Shown here piece by piece: positions 7,356 to 13,384 of a stretch of 17,458 bases of DNA. The notes under the pieces are model-generated. The model did no database searches. It saw only the letters and a program-made list of their open reading frames with translations, and was not told the DNA's origin. This stretch comes from Modestobacter sp. (lineage in GTDB: Bacteria; Actinomycetota; Actinomycetes; Mycobacteriales; Geodermatophilaceae), in the NCBI GenBank assembly GCA_025966175.1, contig JAOPVN010000080.1, forward strand, positions 1-17,458. Direction: 5' to 3'. Position numbers and translations under genes: made by a program. Within the stretch, counting starts at the first letter, position 1, and each line of letters begins with the position of its first letter.

Positions 7356-8162
7356 TCAGCCCTCGAGCCCGCTGAGGAAGTCCCCGACGGCCTTGTTCAG
7401 GGCGGCCGGCTGCTCGAGGAAGGCCAGGTGCCCGGCCCGCGGGATCTCGACGTACACCGCACCGGGGATCGCCGCGGCGACCCTGCGGTTGTACCGGGGC
7501 AGGGTGATCCGGTCCTCGTCGCCGTGGACCACGAGCACCGGGGTGTCGACGGTGGGCAGCCGGTCGATCGTGTCGTGGGCGAGGTCGGCGGAGAAGTGGC
7601 CGATGAAGCCGGAGACGTCCTTGGACCCGGTCCACGCCCGCAGCTCCCCCTCCAGGGCGGTGATCCGCTCGTGCTCCTCCTCCAGCAGCGTCGGCGACCA
7701 CATCCAGAAGGCGAACCTGCCGAAGACGTCGAGGGTGGCGTGCTGCAGCGCGTAGCGCCGGGACTCGTAGTGCCGACGGACGTGGTGCTCGTCCGCCGTC
7801 CGCCCCCAGGTGGACAGCAGCACCGCCGAGCGCACCCGGTCGGGGTGGTTGAGCACCATCTCCTGCGCGGTGCAGGAGCCGAGGCTGAACCCCATGACGT
7901 GCGCCGAGTCGATGCCGATCGCGTCGAGCAGGGCGACGGCGTCCTCGGCCAGCAGGGCCGGGGTGTACTCGGAGTCCGGGCAGTCGGCCGTGCCCACGCC
8001 GCGCATGTCGTAGGTGATGCAGCGGTGGGTGGCCGCGAAGTGCTCGACCTCGTAGGCCCAGGCCCGACCGCTCATCCCGGTGCCCATGATGAACAGCAGC
8101 GGCTCGCCGGAGCCGGTCTCCCACCAGGTGGTGGTGTGGCCGTTGATGGTGACCTCAGGCAT
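7356..8162 (-). CDS. Alpha/beta hydrolase (enol-lactonase/RutD-like)
   Basis: A 268-residue alpha/beta hydrolase. The oxyanion segment is LLFIMGTGMSG instead of the usual HG motif. The nucleophile elbow is GFSLG with Ser93, the acid is Asp217 in HGDEDRIT, and the catalytic His245 is in PRAGHLAFLEQP. The MG-x-G-M pattern is typical of 3-oxoadipate enol-lactonase and haloperoxidase-like hydrolases and of aminoacrylate hydrolase RutD. The frame is open to 8309, but the ATG at 8160-8162 is the sensible start. It gives MPEVTINGH at the correct distance from the fold and overlaps the RidA-fold gene by 8 bp (ATGCCTGA). This tight coupling suggests the two act on successive intermediates. The ATPase gene starts 4 nt after its stop. 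The substrate is unknown. Confidence 0.9.
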   Translation of the reverse strand: MPEVTINGHTTTWWETGSGEPLLFIMGTGMSGRAWAYEVEHFAATHRCITYDMRGVGTADCPDSEYTPALLAEDAVALLDAIGIDSAHVMGFSLGSCTAQEMVLNHPDRVRSAVLLSTWGRTADEHHVRRHYESRRYALQHATLDVFGRFAFWMWSPTLLEEEHERITALEGELRAWTGSKDVSGFIGHFSADLAHDTIDRLPTVDTPVLVVHGDEDRITLPRYNRRVAAAIPGAVYVEIPRAGHLAFLEQPAALNKAVGDFLSGLEG

Positions 8163-8598
8163 CGAGGACCTCGACCTCGGCGGCGCCCGGGACGGCGGCC
8201 ACGGCCTCGATCTCGATGAGCAGCGGCTCCTCGACCAACCGCTCGACGAACAGCAGCGTGTTGGGCGGGTACCCGCCATCGGGGAAGATCTCGGCGAAGA
8301 CGTCGCCACGGACGCTCATGAACTCGGGCAGGTGGGTGCCTCCGCCGACCAGGTAGGTGGTCATCTTGGCGATGTCGGCGTACGTGCCCCCGACGGCGGC
8401 CAGCGCGGTGCCCAGGTTGGCGTAGGCGCCGCGGACCTGGTCGGCGAAGCTGCCGTCGCCGTACAGCTCGCCGTCCTCGGTCATGCCGACCTGCCCGGCG
8501 ATGAACACCGGGTCGCCGTCGGTGACGACGCCGATGTGCGAGTAGCGGCCCAGCGGCTCGCCGAGGCCGGCCGGCTTACGGTGCAGACGAACGGTCAT
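8155..8598 (-). CDS. RidA/YjgF-fold protein lacking the canonical catalytic arginine
   Basis: A 147-residue RidA/YjgF/UK114-family protein, presumably a trimer. FIAGQVGMTEDGELYGDGSF (about 32-51), YANLGTALAAVGGTYADIAK (about 59-78) and the C-terminal LLIEIEAVAAVPGA are diagnostic. In RidA and RutC, the Arg of the PARS-type motif binds the carboxylate of enamine or imine substrates and is needed for deamination. The matching segment here reads GYPPNTLLFVERL, putting Asn113 in its place. It therefore belongs to a divergent Rid subgroup and may not be an imine deaminase; it could act as a tautomerase, hydrolase or binding protein. The ATG at 8598 has AAGGAG six nt upstream. The open frame beyond it to 9153 overlaps the amidohydrolase and is a shadow. 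It overlaps the next hydrolase gene by 8 bp. Confidence 0.9.
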   Translation of the reverse strand: MTVRLHRKPAGLGEPLGRYSHIGVVTDGDPVFIAGQVGMTEDGELYGDGSFADQVRGAYANLGTALAAVGGTYADIAKMTTYLVGGGTHLPEFMSVRGDVFAEIFPDGGYPPNTLLFVERLVEEPLLIEIEAVAAVPGAAEVEVLDA

Positions 8599-8613
8599 GT
8601 GCGCTCCTTCAGG

Positions 8614-8639
8614 CGAGCTGCCGCCCTGCGGGCAGCTCG
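8614..8639 (-). other. Intercistronic stem-loop between amidohydrolase and RidA-fold genes
   Basis: A perfect 9-bp stem (8614-8622 with 8631-8639) with an 8-nt loop in the 98-nt gap. It lies just upstream of the Shine-Dalgarno sequence of the RidA-fold gene. There is no T-run. It could attenuate transcription or protect the upstream mRNA. Short GC-rich hairpins also arise by chance in such DNA. Confidence 0.45.
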
Positions 8640-8696
8640 GGATGGACGCACGGCGGGCGCCGGCGTCAGGTGGGGGTGGAACGAGCGCGGCCGCGC

Positions 8697-10139
8697 TCAG
8701 TCGTGGACGGCGCCGTCCTCGGGGACGAGGGCCTGCTGCGAGCGGTCGATCTCGTGGGCGATCTCCAGCCCGTCGGACATCGACCAGGGCAGGACGCTGT
8801 AGGGCTTCTCCGGGTTGTCCCCGGTGACCATGTCGTAGGTCAGCTCGGTCTGGCTGTAGATCAGCGGGTCGCGGTCGTGGTGGTACCGGACCATGTCCAG
8901 GTCGTCGGGGAACTCCTGGACGACGCCGTCCTTGATGACGATCTCGACGTTCCGCTTGTCGACCAGGACGTGCAGGTCCCGGGCCGGGTTGCCCTTCACC
9001 ACGATGACGTCGGCGAGGTAGCCGGGGAGCAGCTTGCCGAGCTTGCCCTCGAGGTTGAGCATCTTGGCGCCGTTGGCGGTGGCGGCGAGGATCGCCTCCA
9101 TGTTCGACAGCCCGGCGTAGACCCGCAGCAGCTCCAGTTCGCGGGCGTGCCACTCGCCGTAGGGGGTGACGGCGAACCCGCTGTCGGTGCCCATCGCGAA
9201 CTTCACGCCGGCCTCGCGGGCCCGGTGCAGGCTGTCGACGCTCTTCTCCAGCATCCGGCGGGCGCCGTGGTACTGGGGGTGGGGAGCGCCGGTCAGCTCG
9301 GGCCAGTCGGCCAGGTTGGCCAGCAGCAGGAGGGTGGGCACCAGGGTCACGTCGTTCTCGATGAGCTTCTCGATGCCCTCGTCGGTCATCACGTTGCCGT
9401 GCATGATCCAGTCGAACCCGGCATCGGCGGCCGCGCGCAGCTCACCGGGCCCGCGAGCGTGGATGGTGACCTTCTTGCCCAGCTGGTGCACGAGGTCGGC
9501 GACGGCCTTCATCTCGTCGTTGGTGAAGGCCTGGAAGTCGCCGTAGGGGCTGTCGGCCAGCTTGATCAGGTCGACCCCGTTCTTGACCTGGTGCCGGATC
9601 TCGATCTTCATCTGGTCGACGGTGTTGGTCAGCGTGCCGATGTTGCCGTCCGGGACGCCGACCGAGTCGGGGTACCAGTCGGTCAGGCCGTTGCTGGTCG
9701 TGAGGTAGCGGCCGGCGGAGCTCATCCGCGGCCCCTGCACCAGCCCGGCCTTGATCCCCTCCCGGATGCCGACGCCGATGTAGTAGCTGCCGCCGGGCTG
9801 GGAGATGCTGGTGATGCCCGCCCGCAGCACCTTCCGGGCGTTGGCGGCCGCGATCAGCGTGCGCATCTCCGCGCTGGTGTAGAGGTCGATCTCCTCCTCG
9901 TACCGGGCCTCGCCGTAGGTCATGTGGCAGTGCGCGTCGATCAGGCCCGGCATGACCGTCCGGCCGGTGGCGTCGATCTGCCGCATCTTCTCCTTCGGCG
10001 GCATCTCGATCCCGGTGGTGTCATCGCCGACGGCGACGATCGTGTTGCCGTGCAGGACGACGTCGATGCCGTCCCGCGGGTCTGCGCCGGTGGCGTCGAT
10101 GACGGTGCCGCCGGTGATCACGGTCCAGTCCTCGTACAC
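8697..10139 (-). CDS. Imidazolonepropionase-like metallo-amidohydrolase with C-terminal extension
   Basis: A 480-residue amidohydrolase-superfamily protein of the prolidase/imidazolonepropionase-like type. An N-terminal beta-sandwich strand (GGTVIDATGAD) leads to the metal motif H70-x-H72 in LIDAHCHM. Next come Lys193 in LIKLADSP (candidate carboxylated bridging lysine), His227 in TIHARG, His247 in IMHGN and Asp319 in MGTDSGF. The beta-sandwich closes with LPGYLADVIVVKGNP. The set supports a binuclear metal centre hydrolysing a cyclic or linear amide. Residues from about 410 to 480 form an extra charged tail (containing MVRYHHDRDPLIYSQTELTY) beyond the usual end of the family. The GTG at 10137-10139 has AGGAG five nt upstream. 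It lies 132 nt after the GntR gene. It probably acts on an amide or lactam intermediate of the pathway; the exact substrate cannot be read from sequence. Confidence 0.9.
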   Translation of the reverse strand: MYEDWTVITGGTVIDATGADPRDGIDVVLHGNTIVAVGDDTTGIEMPPKEKMRQIDATGRTVMPGLIDAHCHMTYGEARYEEEIDLYTSAEMRTLIAAANARKVLRAGITSISQPGGSYYIGVGIREGIKAGLVQGPRMSSAGRYLTTSNGLTDWYPDSVGVPDGNIGTLTNTVDQMKIEIRHQVKNGVDLIKLADSPYGDFQAFTNDEMKAVADLVHQLGKKVTIHARGPGELRAAADAGFDWIMHGNVMTDEGIEKLIENDVTLVPTLLLLANLADWPELTGAPHPQYHGARRMLEKSVDSLHRAREAGVKFAMGTDSGFAVTPYGEWHARELELLRVYAGLSNMEAILAATANGAKMLNLEGKLGKLLPGYLADVIVVKGNPARDLHVLVDKRNVEIVIKDGVVQEFPDDLDMVRYHHDRDPLIYSQTELTYDMVTGDNPEKPYSVLPWSMSDGLEIAHEIDRSQQALVPEDGAVHD

Positions 10140-10271
10140 GGGGACTCCTCTCGGGCTGTTCGAAGGCGTGCGGGGTCGACGGCACGGCCCTCGTCGGCAG
10201 CTGCTGCGTCGGGAACGCGGCCGGGGTGGGGCGTGTCGGGGTGGTCGGGGAACAGCGGTGGTGCGGGTGGA

Positions 10272-10964
10272 TCAGGGCGCGTCGGCGTCCAGTGCCGGTG
10301 CCACCGAGGAGGCGGTACCGCGTAGGTGGTGCCGGATGGCTGCTTCCATGGCGTCGGGATCCCGCTGGTGCAGGGCGGCGAGCATGTCCCCGTGCTCGTC
10401 GTGGGCGGCCACGGCGGAGGGACGGGTGGAGACGAGGATCCGGACGTAGAACTTCGCCCGCGCGCCGAGCGTGCCGATCAGGGTGATGAGCTCTCGGTTG
10501 TCGCACGGGGCGTAGAGCGCGGCGTGGAACTGCTGGTTGAGCTGGGCCCACGTCACCGGGTCGGTGACGCCGTTCATCTGGTCGTGCAGGTCCTGCACGA
10601 CCGCGATGTGCTCGTCCGTGGTGGCGGCGACCACCTTGCGACCGGCGAGCACCTCGAGTTGCTCGCGGATCTCGTACAGGTCCAGGAACTGCCGGACCGA
10701 GGGCCGGGTGACCACCGCACCGCGGTGCGCGTCGAAGGTGACCAGCCCCTCGCTCGCCAGCGAGTGCAGCGCCTCGCGCAGCGGGGTGCGGCTGATGCCC
10801 AGCCGGGCGGCGAGCTCGTCCTGGCGCAGCGGGGTGTCGACCTCCACGCCGCCACTGATGATCAGGTCGCGCAGGGCGTCGCGGGTGGCGTCCCGGATCG
10901 TGCTGCGCTGGATCGGCGAGAAGCCGGCGAGCGCTCCCTCCTTGGGCTTCTGCTGGGCGCTCAC
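10272..10964 (-). CDS. GntR-family transcriptional regulator, FadR/FCD subfamily
   Basis: A 230-residue regulator. The N-terminal winged helix-turn-helix (about 20-88) includes RQDELAARLGISRTPLREAL and the wing HRGAVVTRPS. The C-terminal all-helical FCD domain (about 92-220) holds the ligand pocket; candidate metal ligands are Asn143/His147 (LNQQFHAAL), His191 and His212/213. Such proteins usually repress catabolic operons and release DNA when a carboxylated pathway metabolite binds. Its GTG start overlaps the preceding gene's stop (GTGA, 10961-10964), so it is made from within the operon it probably controls. A candidate binding site is the symmetric GGATCC-T-GGATCC at 13131-13143 ahead of the first gene. 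Confidence 0.93.
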   Translation of the reverse strand: MSAQQKPKEGALAGFSPIQRSTIRDATRDALRDLIISGGVEVDTPLRQDELAARLGISRTPLREALHSLASEGLVTFDAHRGAVVTRPSVRQFLDLYEIREQLEVLAGRKVVAATTDEHIAVVQDLHDQMNGVTDPVTWAQLNQQFHAALYAPCDNRELITLIGTLGARAKFYVRILVSTRPSAVAAHDEHGDMLAALHQRDPDAMEAAIRHHLRGTASSVAPALDADAP

Positions 10965-11866
10965 ACGGTCTCCCCCGGGTCGATCGTCCCGGGCTCGCCG
11001 ACCGTGTTGGTCAGGGTGCCGAGCCCGGTGATGCTGACCTCGACAGTGTCGCCCGCACGGAGGAACCGCGGCGGGTCGAACCCGATGCCCACACCCGCGG
11101 GGGTCCCGGTGGCGATCACGTCGCCGGGCTGCAGGGTCATGCCGGCGCTGATGGTGGCGATGAGCGTCGGCACGTCGAAGATGAGGTCGGTCGTCTTCGC
11201 GCTCTGCCGCAGTTCACCGTTGACCCGGGTCTCGATGAGCAGGTCGGCGACGTCGACCTCGTCGGCGGTCACCGCCCACGGGCCCATCGGGCAGAACCCG
11301 TCCATGGACTTGCCCAGGAACCACTGGCGGTGGTCCCGCTGGACGTCGCGGGCGGTGACGTCGTTGACGATCGTGTAGCCCCAGACGTGCTCCAGCGCCT
11401 CCTCGGCCGGGATGTTCCGGCCGCCGCGGCCGATGATCACGCCCAGCTCTCCCTCGTAGTCGAGCTCGACCGTGAGGTCGGAGTGCACCGGGATGACGTC
11501 GTCCGGGCCGATCACCGAACTGGGTGCCTTGGTGAAGACGACCGGCCGGTCGGGCACGCCGTTGCCCGGGGTGGAGTTGTAGCCCGAGGCGTCGAACTCC
11601 AGCGAGTGCTGGTGGTAGTTCTGACCGACGCAGATGACGTTGCGCGCCGGCCGCGGGATCGGCGGGAGCAGCTGGACGTCGCTCAGCGGGATCGCCGTGG
11701 CGGAGCAGGGCACGGAGGTCGGCGTGCCGCGTTGGATCAGCTCGAGCAGCCCGAGCGGAGCGCCGTCCGAGCTCACCGCGTAGCCGTGCGGCAGCGGGAA
11801 CACGTGCTCGCCGAGCACCACCCCCACGCCGGGACCGGTGTCGCTGCGGAACGACACGTACTTCAC
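10961..11866 (-). CDS. Fumarylacetoacetate hydrolase (FAH)-family protein
   Basis: A 301-residue member of the FAH superfamily. A short N-terminal domain is followed by the FAH core from about residue 75 (NVICVGQNYHQH). Metal ligands are visible as Glu138 and Glu140 in LDYEGELGVIIG and Asp169 in IVNDVTARD. Lys186 in GKSMDGFCPMGPW and the closing GDVIATGTPAGVG loop complete the active site. Family reactions on Mg/Mn-bound oxo-acids include C-C hydrolysis, decarboxylation, hydration and tautomerisation. The GTG at 11864-11866 has GGAGG six nt upstream. It follows the monooxygenase gene by 72 nt and overlaps the GntR gene by four bases. In the pathway it probably handles a 2-oxo or enol acid formed after ring opening. 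The specific reaction cannot be distinguished from sequence. Confidence 0.92.
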   Translation of the reverse strand: MKYVSFRSDTGPGVGVVLGEHVFPLPHGYAVSSDGAPLGLLELIQRGTPTSVPCSATAIPLSDVQLLPPIPRPARNVICVGQNYHQHSLEFDASGYNSTPGNGVPDRPVVFTKAPSSVIGPDDVIPVHSDLTVELDYEGELGVIIGRGGRNIPAEEALEHVWGYTIVNDVTARDVQRDHRQWFLGKSMDGFCPMGPWAVTADEVDVADLLIETRVNGELRQSAKTTDLIFDVPTLIATISAGMTLQPGDVIATGTPAGVGIGFDPPRFLRAGDTVEVSITGLGTLTNTVGEPGTIDPGETV

Positions 11867-11908
11867 GAGGTACCTCCGAGGTCGCTGGGGGAAGTGGGTG
11901 CTGGGCGG

Positions 11909-11925
11909 GGCCGGTGTCGCCGGCC
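11909..11925 (-). other. Small stem-loop between monooxygenase and FAH-family genes
   Basis: GGCCGG (11909-11914) pairs with CCGGCC (11920-11925) around a 5-nt loop in the 72-nt gap. It is short and may be chance in GC-rich DNA. It is listed because three other intercistronic gaps of the cluster also hold stem-loops. Confidence 0.3.
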
Positions 11926-11938
11926 GTCCGTCGGCACG

Positions 11939-13084
11939 TCAGGTCGGGATCGTCGCGGTGGTGCGCGCGCCGGCCGGGACGTGTCGCGCACCCTTGTTCA
12001 GGCCGGTCTGGAACTGCTTGGTGCCGGAGACGGTCTTGAGCACCCGCGCCCGGACGCCGCTCATCCGCTCCGGGCACTTGCCGACGACGAAGCCGTAGAG
12101 GTAGGACCACCACTGCACGTGGTCGGTCAGCGCGCGGTTCTCCTTCTCCCAGCGGGCCAGCGCGGTGGGCACGTCGCGCTCCTGGTCGAGGGTCGCGGCC
12201 AGCGCCATGGCGTTGATGAAGGCGGTGTTCGCCGCCTGGCCGAGGTTGGGCGGCATGGCGTGCGCCGCGTCGCCGACGACGGCGACGTGACCGCGGGACC
12301 AATGCCGGCAGCGCACGTTGACCAGTCGGTCCCAGCGGCTCGCCTCGGCGAACCGCTCGACCAGGTGGGCGGCGCGGGGGAACTGCTCGGCCCACAGCTC
12401 ACGGTCGACGGGCACCTGGGCGGCACGCTCGTCGGAGACCGGGGCGCTCAGGAAGATGTAGTCCTGGCCCTCGGTGCAGGGGTTGTAGAGCAGCCGCCGG
12501 GGACCGTGCCAGTACTCGATGATCGTGTCGTCCGGGTCGCCGGGCTCCCGGTCGATCATCATCCGGATGCCGGCCTCCGTGCCGAAGTCCATCCAGGACG
12601 TCGAGGAGATCGACTCCCGCAACCGTGAGTAGGCGCCGTCCGCCGCGACGACCAGATCGGCCTTGAGCTCCCGCCCGTCCTCCATCTGCAGCGTGCCGTC
12701 GGCAGTGGCGCCGGTGGCCAGCGACGACGTCTCGATCTGCACGCCGAGCTTCTGGGCCTGCGCGATGAGGGCCTCGTAGAGGTCGGCACGGGGCGGCAGC
12801 AGGAGCCGGTCGCTCGGCGTGGTGAACCGGGACATGAGCGGCCGACCGTTCTGGTCGGCGATCCGCCACTCCTTGATGCTGCGGGCCCGGGCGGTGGCCT
12901 GGTCGTACGCGCCCAGTGTCTCCAGGGTGCGCAGGCCGCTCTCCCAGATCCAGATGCCGGCGCCGAACATCCGCAGCTCCGGGTTCCGCTCGTGCAGCCG
13001 GACGTCCCAGCCGAGCTGGGCCAGTCGCGAGCCGAGCACGAGGCCAGACAGCCCAGCACCAGCGATCTCGGCAGTTCTGGGCAC
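11939..13084 (-). CDS. FAD-dependent monooxygenase resembling pyridine-ring-opening MHPC oxygenase; first gene of the cluster
   Basis: A 381-residue class A flavoprotein monooxygenase. It has an N-terminal Rossmann motif GAGLSG (9-14) with Glu32 in LHERN for the FAD ribose, the mid-protein ADGAYSRLR motif (148-156), and the FAD-binding VAVVGDAAHAMPPNLGQAAN (Gly271-Asp272). After it comes INAMALA, where most relatives have D/E-D-A. The segments GWDVRLHERNPELRMFGAGI, LETLGAYD, YNPCTEGQDYI and VPVDRELWAEQFP match, from memory of the family, 2-methyl-3-hydroxypyridine-5-carboxylate oxygenase more closely than salicylate or p-hydroxybenzoate hydroxylases. MHPC oxygenase both hydroxylates and opens a pyridine ring. 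The C-terminal tail from about 335 is basic and divergent. The GTG start has GGGGAGG six nt upstream and is followed directly by the Rossmann strand. The native substrate is unknown. Confidence 0.88.
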   Translation of the reverse strand: MPRTAEIAGAGLSGLVLGSRLAQLGWDVRLHERNPELRMFGAGIWIWESGLRTLETLGAYDQATARARSIKEWRIADQNGRPLMSRFTTPSDRLLLPPRADLYEALIAQAQKLGVQIETSSLATGATADGTLQMEDGRELKADLVVAADGAYSRLRESISSTSWMDFGTEAGIRMMIDREPGDPDDTIIEYWHGPRRLLYNPCTEGQDYIFLSAPVSDERAAQVPVDRELWAEQFPRAAHLVERFAEASRWDRLVNVRCRHWSRGHVAVVGDAAHAMPPNLGQAANTAFINAMALAATLDQERDVPTALARWEKENRALTDHVQWWSYLYGFVVGKCPERMSGVRARVLKTVSGTKQFQTGLNKGARHVPAGARTTATIPT

Positions 13085-13128
13085 GAGCGCCTCCCCCGCA
13101 CAGCCCTCTGAGCTGCGCTTTCACCGGA

Positions 13129-13146
13129 TTGGATCCTGGATCCGAA
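13129..13146. promoter_or_regulatory. Candidate GntR operator (GGATCC-T-GGATCC)
   Basis: Two GGATCC hexamers (13131-13136 and 13138-13143) flank a single T, giving a 13-bp palindrome inside ttGGATCCtGGATCCgaa. It lies about 45 bp upstream of the monooxygenase start codon. TTGGATCC-type sequences are common in operators of FadR/FCD-class GntR proteins, and such a regulator is encoded in the operon. The assignment is an inference from symmetry and position. Confidence 0.5.
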
Positions 13147-13174
13147 GCTTGGCCCGACCGCGGCTCCTTGGCAA
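13146..13174 (-). promoter_or_regulatory. Weak candidate promoter for the catabolic operon
   Basis: On the minus strand, TTGCCA (13174-13169) is followed after 17 nt by CAAGCT (13151-13146), which only loosely fits a -10 element. The palindromic candidate operator lies immediately downstream, where a bound repressor would block the polymerase. The nearby stretch 13180-13206 is more A/T-rich than its surroundings. The call rests on spacing and context. Confidence 0.3.
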
Positions 13175-13300
13175 GGGGCTTGGTGGTAAAGATCTCAAAA
13201 GCATCGGATTCCGGACGCGTTTCGCGCTGCGCACCACGGAACAGCCCCGGTCGGATCTGGCTGACTCGTCGGCCGCGACGGGGCCCACTGACGAAAGAGT

Positions 13301-13333
13301 CCGGGGCTGCCCGACGTGGTCGGACAGCCCCGG
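13301..13333 (-). terminator. Terminator of the intact DUF3048 gene
   Basis: A 9-bp stem (13301-13309 with 13325-13333) continues after one mismatch with a 5-bp stem (13311-13315 with 13319-13323) and a 3-nt loop. It lies about 50 nt after the DUF3048 stop, and the minus strand then reads ACTCTTTCGT, a modest T-rich tail. It separates DUF3048 from the catabolic operon. The rest of the 300-bp gap (13085-13384) holds only the promoter and operator candidates listed separately. Confidence 0.75.
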
Positions 13334-13384
13334 GCTGCGGTTGGTGCTCGAACGTCCCGCCGACCTCCGCCGGTGGGGCTGCGA

